Shown here one piece after another: positions 43,852 through 51,872 of a DNA stretch of 64,000 nt; within the stretch, counting starts at the first letter, position 1, and each line of letters starts with the position of its first letter. The position numbers were made by a program, and so were the translations under genes. Source of the stretch: Nevskiales bacterium (GTDB lineage: Bacteria; Pseudomonadota; Gammaproteobacteria; Nevskiales; Nevskiaceae); assembly GCA_028698335.1 (NCBI GenBank), contig JAQVDP010000018.1:1-64000 (forward strand), given 5' to 3'. Below the pieces are notes generated by a model, which ran no database searches, had not been told where the DNA came from, and saw only the letters and a program-made list of their open reading frames with translations.

Positions 43852-43920
43852 CGCTGGTCGCCTTGTCTTTCGACACCGCATCGGACGATCATCCGGTGTC
43901 GCCCGTCCATTGCCGGTGCC

Positions 43921-45930
43921 ATGCCTGAGCCATTGACTGCCGCGGGACTGCAAGGCGTCGTCGGGATCGCGCTGGCCTGGATCGGCGTCGGAATCCTCGG
44001 GCTGCTGCGACCGAATCACGTCGGCATCGTCGCGCGCCTGCTGTTCCCCGCCGGCGCGCTGCTGGGTCTGGCGATGGCAGTTGTCGCCTTCACCGCCCTG
44101 CCGCTGCCGGCGCAGCAGATGGTCCTGCCGATCGGCCTGCCGGATCTGCCGCTGCACCTGCGCCTCGACGCGCTCTCGGCGTTCTTTCTGGTCCTGCTCG
44201 GCAGCGCCTCGGCGGCGATCTCGATCTTCGCCGCCGGCTATTTCCGCGAGGGCGAAGGTACCGCGCCCGGCCTGCTGTGCCTGCAGTACCACGTCTTTCT
44301 CGCCAGCATGTCGCTGGTGCTGGTCGCCGACGACGCCTACGCGTTCATGGTGGCCTGGGAAACGATGGCGCTGTCCTCCTATTTCCTCGTCACGACGCAG
44401 CACCGTATCCCCGAAATCCGCAGGGCCGGCTTCGTCTACCTGCTGATCGCCCACGCCGGGGCGCTCGGCATCCTGCTGAGCTTCGGCGTGCTGCAGGGCG
44501 GCAGCTGGCAATTCACCTTCGACGCGATGCGCGGTGCGGCGCTGTCGCCGGGCTGGGCCTCGACTGCCTTTCTGCTGAGCCTGTTCGGTTTCGGCGCCAA
44601 GGCCGGCCTGGTCCCGCTGCATGTGTGGCTGCCGGACGCGCACCCGGCCGCACCGTCGCCGGTCTCGGCAATGATGAGCGGCGTCATGCTCAAGACCGCG
44701 CTGTACGGCGTCCTGCGGGTGAGTTTCGATCTGCTCGACCAACCGCTGTGGTGGTGGGGGGCGATCGCTCTGGTACTCGGGCTGTTCAGCGCGCTGTACG
44801 GCGTCGCCTTCGCCGCGGTCCAGACCGACATGAAGCGACTGCTCGCCTATTCCTCGATCGAGAACATCGGCATTGCGTTCACCGCATTCGGACTGGCGCT
44901 GCTGTTCCACTGCTTCGACATGCCGGCCCTGGCCGCACTGGCACTCGCGGCAATGCTGTATCACGCCCTCAATCACGCGTTTTTCAAGAGCCTGCTGTTC
45001 CTCGCGACCGGGTCGGTGCTGCATGCGACGCACGAACGCAGTCTCGGCAAGCTCGGCGGCCTGATCGGGCGCATGCCCTGGGTCGCCTGGCTGGCGCTGA
45101 TCGGCACGCTGGCGATCGCCGGGCTGCCGCCGCTCAACGGCTTCGTGTCCGAATGGATGCTGTTGCAGAGCTTCCTGTTCACCCCGCAGATTCCGCAACC
45201 CTTCGTCAACATGCTGATCCCGCTGGGCGCCGCCGCGCTGGCCCTGGTCGCCGCGCTGGCCGCCTACGTGATGGTCAAGTTCTACGGCGTGATCTTCCTT
45301 GGCCAGATGCGCGAGCCGCAGCTGGCCGAGGCGCGCGACTGCGGCCGGCTCGAGCGCCTCGGCCTCGGCGTCCTGGCGCTGGGCTGCGTGCTGCTCGGCC
45401 TGGCCCCCGGTTGGGTGCTGGGGCAGATCGACCCGATCAGCCAGCTGCTCCTCGGCAACGGTCTGTCGCCCGCCGGACACGGCATCTGGCAGCTCACCCC
45501 GCTGTCCGCCGAACGCGCCTCCTACGGCCCGATCGTGTTCCTGCTCGGCGCGGTGCTGGTCGTGGCACTGACCTATTTCGTCGTACGCCGCCTCTATCAC
45601 GGCCGCATCCGTCGCGCACCGGCCTGGGATTGCGGCTTCCCCGCCCAGAATGCGCGCATGCAGGACAGCGCGGAAGGCTTCGGTCACCCGATCCGCCACA
45701 TCTTCGCGCCGCTGTTCAGCATGCGCCGCCAGCTGCCCTCCCCCTTCGATCGCAATCCGCGCTATCGGGTCGACGTCGAGGATCGCTTCTGGACCGCGCT
45801 GTATCTGCCGCTGGCGCGCGGGGTCGAACGCGCCGCCGAATGGGTCGGCCGGCTGCAGCAGGGCCGCATCGCCGCGTATCTGCTGTACAGCTTCCTGACG
45901 CTGACAGCCCTGCTGGTGATCGTGCTGTGA
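43921..45930 (+). CDS. hyfB: Hydrogenase-4 component B-like proton-translocating subunit
   Basis: A 669-residue antiporter-like membrane subunit (NuoL/M/N superfamily) with about 14-16 helices. The transport residues are conserved: Glu in VAWETMALSSYFLV, Lys in FGAKAGLVPLHVWLPDAHPAAPSPVSAMMSG and Lys in VMLKTALYG. The C-terminal extension with WDCGFPAQNARMQDSAEGF and the LQQGRIAAYLLYSFLTL ending is characteristic of HyfB rather than complex I subunits. It is the first gene of a six-gene operon and is predicted to pump protons or Na+ across the inner membrane, driven by the peripheral redox subunits. The next gene's GTG overlaps its stop (GTGA). Confidence 0.92.
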   Translation: MPEPLTAAGLQGVVGIALAWIGVGILGLLRPNHVGIVARLLFPAGALLGLAMAVVAFTALPLPAQQMVLPIGLPDLPLHLRLDALSAFFLVLLGSASAAISIFAAGYFREGEGTAPGLLCLQYHVFLASMSLVLVADDAYAFMVAWETMALSSYFLVTTQHRIPEIRRAGFVYLLIAHAGALGILLSFGVLQGGSWQFTFDAMRGAALSPGWASTAFLLSLFGFGAKAGLVPLHVWLPDAHPAAPSPVSAMMSGVMLKTALYGVLRVSFDLLDQPLWWWGAIALVLGLFSALYGVAFAAVQTDMKRLLAYSSIENIGIAFTAFGLALLFHCFDMPALAALALAAMLYHALNHAFFKSLLFLATGSVLHATHERSLGKLGGLIGRMPWVAWLALIGTLAIAGLPPLNGFVSEWMLLQSFLFTPQIPQPFVNMLIPLGAAALALVAALAAYVMVKFYGVIFLGQMREPQLAEARDCGRLERLGLGVLALGCVLLGLAPGWVLGQIDPISQLLLGNGLSPAGHGIWQLTPLSAERASYGPIVFLLGAVLVVALTYFVVRRLYHGRIRRAPAWDCGFPAQNARMQDSAEGFGHPIRHIFAPLFSMRRQLPSPFDRNPRYRVDVEDRFWTALYLPLARGVERAAEWVGRLQQGRIAAYLLYSFLTLTALLVIVL

Positions 45931-46898
45931 ACAGCGTCGCCATCCTCACCCAGGCACTCGAAGTCGTGGCGGCGATCGCGCTGGCGCCGATGCTGACCGG
46001 TTGGGTCAACCAGTGCCGGGCGTGGCTGTCGAACCGCCGCGCGCCCCCGCTGCTGCAGCCCTACCGCGCGCTGCGCAAGCTCCTGCACAAGGACGTGGTG
46101 CTGGCCGAGAACGCATCACCGCTGTTCCGCGCAGTGCCCTACATCCTGTTCGGCGCGATGGCCACCGCCGCCGCGATCATCCCGTCCCTGAGCACCGATC
46201 TGCCGTTTGGCACCGCCGCCGATGCGATCGCGCTGGTCGGACTGTTCGCCACCGCGCGTGTCTTCATCGCGCTGGCGGCGATGGATGTCGGCACCGCCTT
46301 CGGCTCGCTCGGCGCCCGTCGCGAGATGATGATCGGATTCCTCGCCGAACCGGCGCTGCTGATGGTGGTGTTCACCGCTTCGCTGATCTGCGGCAGCACC
46401 GCGCTGCCGACGATCGCCGAGACGCTGGTCGGGCGCAGTCTGGCGATCTATCCGAGCCTGGCGTTCGCGGCGGTTGCGTTCGTGATGGTGGCGCTGGCGG
46501 AAAACGCGCGCATCCCGATCGACAACCCGACGACGCACCTCGAGCTGACGATGATCCACGAGGCGATGGTGCTCGAATACTCGGGACGTCATCTCGCCCT
46601 GATCGAATGGGCCAGCGCCCTGAAGCTGTTCAACTACGCCTGTATCGGCATCGCCCTGTTCGGGCCCTGGGGCCTGTCGGGCAGTACCGCCGAGGCGACT
46701 TCGCCGATGCTTGCGCTGGGACTGGCGTTGCCGGTCCTCGGACTGAAGCTGATGCTGCTCGGCGCCGGCCTCGCGCTGATGGAGACGCTCAGTGCCAAGC
46801 TGCGCCTGTTCCGGGCGCCGGAGTATCTGGCGATGGCATTCCTGCTCGGCGTGCTCGGCCTGCTGGTCCACCTGCTGCTGTGGGGAGGCGCGCAATGA
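45927..46898 (+). CDS. hyfC: HyfC-like (NuoH-type) membrane subunit
   Basis: A 323-residue membrane protein of the NuoH/HycD/HyfC family with about eight helices. It forms the connection between the peripheral redox arm and the ion-pumping subunits. Family blocks are QPYRALRKLLHKD near residue 45 and ENARIPIDNPTTHLELTMIHEAMVLEYSG near 195-225, the acidic loop that couples redox chemistry to pumping. The GTG start overlaps the hyfB stop (GTGA); the stop overlaps the hyfE start (ATGA). The tight coupling indicates fixed stoichiometry within one complex. Confidence 0.92.
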   Translation: MNSVAILTQALEVVAAIALAPMLTGWVNQCRAWLSNRRAPPLLQPYRALRKLLHKDVVLAENASPLFRAVPYILFGAMATAAAIIPSLSTDLPFGTAADAIALVGLFATARVFIALAAMDVGTAFGSLGARREMMIGFLAEPALLMVVFTASLICGSTALPTIAETLVGRSLAIYPSLAFAAVAFVMVALAENARIPIDNPTTHLELTMIHEAMVLEYSGRHLALIEWASALKLFNYACIGIALFGPWGLSGSTAEATSPMLALGLALPVLGLKLMLLGAGLALMETLSAKLRLFRAPEYLAMAFLLGVLGLLVHLLLWGGAQ

Positions 46899-47557
46899 AC
46901 CTGCCCCTGAGCGCCCAGCTGATCCATCTGCTTGCGGCCGTGCTGCTGCTGCTGTCGTTCGCGATGCTGGCGCAGCGGCGCGTGCTGAGTCTGGTGAATC
47001 TGTTCGCGCTGCAGGGGGCGGTCCTGGTGGCGTCGACGACGATCGTCGCCCACAGCTCCGGCCAGCACCACCTGTACTACTCGGCGGGCCTGACCCTGCT
47101 GCTGAAGGTACTGCTGCTGCCGGCGATCCTGCACCGTCTGATCCGGCGGCTGGAAGTGCGCTGGGACACCGAGACCCTGGTCAATATTCCGACGACGCTG
47201 CTGATCGGCCTGGCCGTCGTGATCTTCTCGTTCGGCCTCGCGCAGCCGATCTCGCAGTTCGCCGAGACCATCACCCGCAGCACTCTCGGCATCGCGATCG
47301 CAATGGTGCTGCTGGCGTTCCTGATGATGATCATGCGCCGCAAGGCGGTGTCGCAGGTCATCGGCTTCCTGTCGATGGAGAACGGCCTGTTCTTCGCGGC
47401 GACCAGCGCGACCTACGGCATGCCGATGGTCGTCGAACTCGGCATCGCACTCGACGTGCTGGTCGGCGTCTTCATCCTGGGCATCTTCTTCTTCCAGATC
47501 CGCGAGCAGTTCGAAAGTCTCGACCTGCATCACCTCGAATCGCTCAAGGAGGACTAG
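46895..47557 (+). CDS. hyfE: HyfE-like (NuoK-related) membrane subunit
   Basis: A 220-residue membrane protein with about seven helices, two of which resemble NuoK. Blocks such as LFALQGAVLVASTTI, LLLKVLLLPAILHRLIRRL and QVIGFLSMENGLFFAAT (the NuoK-like glutamate in SMENG) support the HyfE assignment. In the complex it lies between HyfC and the antiporter subunits and contributes to the central polar path for ions. The ATG overlaps the hyfC stop (ATGA); hyfF follows after three bases. A HyfD-type third antiporter gene, present in E. coli hyf, is absent. Confidence 0.9.
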   Translation: MNLPLSAQLIHLLAAVLLLLSFAMLAQRRVLSLVNLFALQGAVLVASTTIVAHSSGQHHLYYSAGLTLLLKVLLLPAILHRLIRRLEVRWDTETLVNIPTTLLIGLAVVIFSFGLAQPISQFAETITRSTLGIAIAMVLLAFLMMIMRRKAVSQVIGFLSMENGLFFAATSATYGMPMVVELGIALDVLVGVFILGIFFFQIREQFESLDLHHLESLKED

Positions 47558-47560
47558 ATC

Positions 47561-49012
47561 GTGGAACTGCTGATCGTCCTGGGACTCCCGCTGGCCGGTG
47601 CCGCGCTGCTGGCGCTGTACGGCGCGCGCGGATGGGCGACCGAGCTGAACGTCGGCATCAGCCTGGCGACGCTGCTCGCCGCAGCGGCGCTGACGGCGCG
47701 CGTCATCGCCGAAGGTCCGATGCTGGCGCTGGACGAGCAGTTCTTCGTCGATCCCTTCAACGTGTTCCTGGTCGCACTGACGGCGCTGGTCGGCTTCACC
47801 ACCGCATTGTTCTCACGCCCGTACATGCGCATCGAGCAGGACCACGGCCGCCTCAATCCGCTGCGGCTGCGCCTGTACCACAGCATGTATCAGCTGTTCA
47901 TGTTCACGATGCTGCTGGCGCTGCTGACCAACAATCTGGGCCTACTGTGGGTTGCGATGGAGGCGGCAACGCTGTCGACGGTGCTGCTGGTGTCGCTGTA
48001 CCGGACACCGGCAAGCCTGGAGGCGGCGTGGAAGTACTTCATCCTCTGCGGCGTCGGCATCGCCCAGGCGCTGTTCGGCACGATCCTGCTGTACTTCGCC
48101 GCCGAACGCGTCCTCGGCAGCGAGGGCATGACCGCGCTGCTGTGGACGCACCTGGACGCGGTCAAGGGCCAGCTCGAACCGACGGTCCTGATCATCGCCT
48201 TCGTGTTCCTGCTGGTCGGCTACGGCACCAAGGTCGGCCTCGCGCCGCTGCACAACTGGCTGCCGGATGCGCATGCCGAGGGGCCGACGCCGGTATCGGC
48301 GGTGCTGTCCGGCCTGTTGCTGAACGTCGCGCTGTACGCGGTCGTCCGCTGCAAGGTTCTGGTCGAGGGCTCGATCCGCTCGGAGCTGCCGGGGCGGATG
48401 CTGATGGTGTTCGGACTGCTGTCGGTGATCGTCGCCGCGTTTCTGCTGTGGCGGCAACGCGACATCAAGCGTCTGTTCGGCTACTCGTCGATCGAGCACA
48501 TGGGCATCATCACCTTCGCGTTCGGCATGGGCGGTGCGGTCGCCAACTTCGCCGCGCTGCTGCACATGACCGTGCATTCGCTGACCAAGAGCGCGATCTT
48601 CTTCGCCGTCGGGCATGCCACGCAGAAGGCGGGTACGCAGGTCATCGACGACATCCGCGGGCTGCTGTCGCTGTCGCCCGCGATCGGCTGGAGCCTGATG
48701 CTCGGCGGTCTGGCGATCCTCGGCATGCCCCCCTTCGGCGTCTTCGCCAGCGAATTCCTGATCCTGACCACCGCGATGCGCGACCATCCGTGGGCGACCC
48801 CGATCCTGCTGCTGGGACTCGCGGTCGCATTCGCGGCGATCTTCCGCAAGGTTCAACCCATGGTGTTCGGCGACCCGAGCGTGAACCCGCTGCCGCACCG
48901 GCCGGCGCTGGTCCCGGTGTTCGTCCACCTCGGCCTGGTGCTGATGCTGGGCCTGTACATCCCACCGTTTCTGGCGAACTGGTATCGGCTCGCCGCCGCG
49001 CTGATCGGGTGA
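47561..49012 (+). CDS. hyfF: HyfF-like second antiporter subunit
   Basis: A 483-residue NuoL/M/N-superfamily subunit with about 13-14 helices. Glu in WVAMEAATLSTVLLV and Lys in GYGTKVGLAPLHNWLPDAHAEGPTPVSAVLSG are present; the position that holds Lys in HyfB (VMLKTALYG) reads LLLNVALYA here, so one of the usual proton-path lysines is replaced. HxxT-type and IKRLFGYSSIEHMG blocks are standard. The start is a GTG preceded by AAGGAGGA. Together with HyfB it would translocate ions when the peripheral arm transfers electrons. Confidence 0.9.
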   Translation: MELLIVLGLPLAGAALLALYGARGWATELNVGISLATLLAAAALTARVIAEGPMLALDEQFFVDPFNVFLVALTALVGFTTALFSRPYMRIEQDHGRLNPLRLRLYHSMYQLFMFTMLLALLTNNLGLLWVAMEAATLSTVLLVSLYRTPASLEAAWKYFILCGVGIAQALFGTILLYFAAERVLGSEGMTALLWTHLDAVKGQLEPTVLIIAFVFLLVGYGTKVGLAPLHNWLPDAHAEGPTPVSAVLSGLLLNVALYAVVRCKVLVEGSIRSELPGRMLMVFGLLSVIVAAFLLWRQRDIKRLFGYSSIEHMGIITFAFGMGGAVANFAALLHMTVHSLTKSAIFFAVGHATQKAGTQVIDDIRGLLSLSPAIGWSLMLGGLAILGMPPFGVFASEFLILTTAMRDHPWATPILLLGLAVAFAAIFRKVQPMVFGDPSVNPLPHRPALVPVFVHLGLVLMLGLYIPPFLANWYRLAAALIG

Positions 49013-49016
49013 CACG

Positions 49017-50543
49017 ATGACTCCGACCCGCAGCCGCCACGCCGCACCACCCCTCGCCCTCGAACGGGTCGTCCGCAGCCACTGGACCCTCGGCGCCCGC
49101 AGCCTGCGCGACGCCGGCGCCTCGCTGATGGCGCTGTGGGGCAGCGACGCGCGCGACACCGGGGACGGCTTCCTGCTGCGGGCGGCATTCCTGCAGGCGG
49201 ACCGGATCAGCGTGCGCGAACTGGCGGTCGACCCGGAAGACCCGCGCGTTCCGAGCCTTGCCGAGATCTATCCGGCCGCGGCCCGGATGGAACGCGCGAA
49301 TTTCGACCTGCTCGGCATCCGCGCCGAAGGCGACGACGCCCGCCCATGGCTGCGCCACGGCGCCTGGCCTGCCGGGGTTCACCCCCTGTGTCGGGATGTC
49401 GCGGCAGACAGCCGCTGGCCGGCGCAGACCGACGACTACCCCTTCGTCCGCGTCGACGGTGACGGCGTCCACGAAATTCCGGTCGGCCCGGTCCATGCCG
49501 GCATCATCGAACCCGGCCACTTCCGGTTCTCGGTAGTCGGCGAAAAGGTGCTGCGCCTGGAGGAACGCCTCGGCTACGTTCACAAGGGCATCGAGAAGCG
49601 CTTCGAGGCAATGTCCCTGCACGAGGCCCACCGCCTGGCCGCGCGCATCTCCGGCGACTCGGCGGCAGCCTACGCCTGGGCCTACTGCATGGCACTGGAG
49701 CAGCTTGCGGGCGCGACCGTTCCGCCACGGAGCCTGCAGCTGCGCGCCGTGCTGCTGGAACGCGAACGCGTCGCCAATCATCTCGGCGACCTTGGCGCAC
49801 TCGGCAACGACGCCGGATTCGGATTCGGCCTGACCCAGTTCTCGAAGCTCAAGGAGCAGCTGCTGCGCGTCAATGCGGCAGCCTTCGGCGCGCGCTATCC
49901 GATGGACTGGATCGTTCCCGGCGGCGTCGCCGCGGACGTCGACCGCTCTGCCATCGAACAGCTGATCGAACAACACGACGCACTGGCGGACGAAGTCCGC
50001 GAACTGCATGCGATCTACGACGAACACGCGGGTGTCCAGGACCGCTTCGTCAGTACCGGACGCGTCAGCCCCGAACTGGCGGCGCGACTGGATCTGGCCG
50101 GCCTCGCCGCGCGTGCCAGCGGCCGCGGACAGGATCTGCGCCGCGACCTCGCGCTGGCACCCTACGACGACCTCGACGTGCAGGTCGCCGGCAGCCGGCT
50201 GGGCGACGTCGCCGCGCGCGTCGCGGTGCGCTTCGACGAGCTGCTCGAATCGCTGCGCCTGGGCACCCGCCTGCTGCACGAACTCGCGCAGGGCCCGGTC
50301 AGCACCACGCTGCCGCCGGCCGCAGCCGGGCGCCTCGCGATCGGCGCGGTCGAGGGCTGGCGCGGCCCGGTGCTGATCGCGCTGGAGGCCGGCACGGACG
50401 GCCGGGTCCGGCGCTGCCACCCGCAGGATCCGTCGTGGCGGAACTGGCCGGCGCTGGAGCACGCGATCATCGGCAACATCGTTCCCGACTTCCCGCTGAT
50501 CAACAAGTCGTTCAACCTGTCCTACAGCGGCGCGGACCTGTAG
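49017..50543 (+). CDS. hyfG: HyfG-like large subunit lacking [NiFe] ligands
   Basis: A 508-residue NuoC-NuoD fusion-type subunit (about 25-125 NuoC-like, 150-508 NuoD/large-subunit-like). True [NiFe] hydrogenases bind the metals through an N-terminal C-x-x-C and a C-terminal D-P-C-x-x-C pair. At the first position this protein reads RISGDSAAAYAWAYC (210-224) with no C-x-x-C, and it ends FNLSYSGADL (499-508) with no cysteine pair. It therefore cannot hold the NiFe centre and is not a hydrogenase; the cavity may bind a quinone-like or other acceptor. The protein belongs with the energy-converting-hydrogenase-related (Ehr) complexes. HEIPVGPVHAGIIEPGHFRF and the RLEERLGYVHKGIEKR helix are family-typical. 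Confidence 0.92.
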   Translation: MTPTRSRHAAPPLALERVVRSHWTLGARSLRDAGASLMALWGSDARDTGDGFLLRAAFLQADRISVRELAVDPEDPRVPSLAEIYPAAARMERANFDLLGIRAEGDDARPWLRHGAWPAGVHPLCRDVAADSRWPAQTDDYPFVRVDGDGVHEIPVGPVHAGIIEPGHFRFSVVGEKVLRLEERLGYVHKGIEKRFEAMSLHEAHRLAARISGDSAAAYAWAYCMALEQLAGATVPPRSLQLRAVLLERERVANHLGDLGALGNDAGFGFGLTQFSKLKEQLLRVNAAAFGARYPMDWIVPGGVAADVDRSAIEQLIEQHDALADEVRELHAIYDEHAGVQDRFVSTGRVSPELAARLDLAGLAARASGRGQDLRRDLALAPYDDLDVQVAGSRLGDVAARVAVRFDELLESLRLGTRLLHELAQGPVSTTLPPAAAGRLAIGAVEGWRGPVLIALEAGTDGRVRRCHPQDPSWRNWPALEHAIIGNIVPDFPLINKSFNLSYSGADL

Positions 50544-50554
50544 GCCCATCGACC

Positions 50555-51067
50555 ATGCTCGACATTCTCAAGCACATCGCCCGCACCGGCATCCTCAGCG
50601 AGACGCCGCCCAGGCTCGCCGACCTGCAACGGACCGAACGCGAGCTGCAGGCACGGATCCGCCAGGTGCTCGGTCGCGCACTGGCGATCCGCCAGGTCGA
50701 TGCCGGCTCCTGCAACGGCTGCGAACTCGAGATCCAGGCGCTGCACAACCCCTACTACAACCTCGAGGGCGACGGGATCCATTTCGTCGCCAGCCCGCGG
50801 CACGCCGACCTGCTGCTGGTGACCGGCCCCGTCACGCGCCACATGGAGACCGCGCTCCGGCGGACCTACGATGCCGCCCCGGACCCGAAGCTGGTCGTCG
50901 CCGTCGGCGATTGCGGCTGCGACGGCGGCGTGTTTGCGCCGAGTTACGCCTGCGTCGGTCCGGTCAGCGCGGTGATCCCGGTCGACGTCAGCGTGCCCGG
51001 CTGCCCGCCGGACCCGCTGGCGATCCTCGCCGGCATCTTCGCCGCGGTCGACCACCGCCGTCCCTGA
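50555..51067 (+). CDS. hyfI: HyfI-like (NuoB-type) small subunit
   Basis: A 170-residue iron-sulfur subunit that carries the terminal 4Fe-4S cluster (N2-like) next to the large subunit. The ligands are visible: Cys53 and Cys56 in GSCNGCELE, Cys120 in GDCGCDGG and Cys150 in PGCPPDP. The extra Cys122 is common in this family. The family-typical LLLVTGPVTRHMETALRRTYD is present. It is the last of six hyf-like genes, eleven bases after hyfG. No HyfA- or HyfH-type ferredoxin-like protein is encoded, so the electron entry route into this cluster is unknown. Confidence 0.93.
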   Translation: MLDILKHIARTGILSETPPRLADLQRTERELQARIRQVLGRALAIRQVDAGSCNGCELEIQALHNPYYNLEGDGIHFVASPRHADLLLVTGPVTRHMETALRRTYDAAPDPKLVVAVGDCGCDGGVFAPSYACVGPVSAVIPVDVSVPGCPPDPLAILAGIFAAVDHRRP

Positions 51068-51146
51068 CGGCTGCGGCGACGCCGACACACCCCGGTCGCG
51101 TACCCGGTCACGACGCGTGTCATCCGCCCGCGCTAAGATCGGGGTC

Positions 51147-51773
51147 ATGAGCAGCACACGCATTTTCTGCATCGGCAAGAACTACGCCGAACACGTCGCC
51201 GAACTCGCCCACCTCGGTCACAACCCCGACGGTGACTGCGTCGTCTTCATGAAACCGGCCAGCGCGCTGGTGCCGGAGGGCGAACCGATCGTCCTGCCAA
51301 GGGGCAGCGGCAGCATCCACCACGAAGCCGAGCTCGTGGTTCAGCTCACCGGTGGCGGCCGCGACATCCCGGTCGATGACGCACTCAACTGGATCTCCGG
51401 GATGACGCTGGGGCTCGATCTGACGCTGCGCGACCTGCAGACCGATCTGAAGAACAAGGGCAAGCCGTGGGAGCTGGCCAAGGCCTTCGACGGCTCGGCG
51501 CCGCTGGGCGATTTCAAGCCCTATCTCGACGAGGACCTGCAGGCGCTGGAATTCAGCTGCTACGTCAACGGCGAGCGGCGCCAGCATGCCCGCACCGCGG
51601 ACATGCTGTTCAGCGTCGCGCGTCAGATCCACATCCTGTCGCAGACATGGTCCCTGCTGCCGGGCGACATTCTCTACACCGGCACGCCCAAGGGCGTCGG
51701 GCCACTCGAGCCGGGCGACCGCATCCGCCTGGAGAGCGACGCCATCGGCGTATTCGAGTGGCAGTGCGAATAA
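51147..51773 (+). CDS. Fumarylacetoacetate hydrolase family protein (acylpyruvase-like)
   Basis: A 208-residue enzyme of the FAH superfamily, a size typical of the single-domain acylpyruvase/FAHD1 branch. These enzymes cleave C-C bonds in 2,4-dioxo acids or decarboxylate oxaloacetate, using a divalent metal held by Glu-x-Glu in IHHEAELVVQL and an Asp in MTLGLDLTLRD. The N-terminus begins IFCIGKNYAEHVAEL and the C-terminal LLPGDILYTGTPKGVGPLEPGD block is diagnostic. The ATG at 51147 has GGGG upstream. It lies 79 bases after the hyf-like operon and may or may not be co-transcribed. Confidence 0.92.
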   Translation: MSSTRIFCIGKNYAEHVAELAHLGHNPDGDCVVFMKPASALVPEGEPIVLPRGSGSIHHEAELVVQLTGGGRDIPVDDALNWISGMTLGLDLTLRDLQTDLKNKGKPWELAKAFDGSAPLGDFKPYLDEDLQALEFSCYVNGERRQHARTADMLFSVARQIHILSQTWSLLPGDILYTGTPKGVGPLEPGDRIRLESDAIGVFEWQCE

Positions 51774-51872
51774 GTGCGCTGCGGCATATCGAAATAATAT
51801 TGAGACACGGGGCGCGGGGCGGCGGCATGGAAGCTGCTATGTTCATCCAATCAAACCAATAGAACCCCGAAC

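Noticed and set aside
43834..45699. 621-residue minus-strand open frame opposite hyfB
   Set aside because: Gln/Arg/Glu-rich shadow; hyfB has conserved transport residues and helices.
49017..50543. Annotation as an active [NiFe] hydrogenase large subunit
   Set aside because: Both ligand cysteine pairs are absent and no maturation protease site or genes are present.
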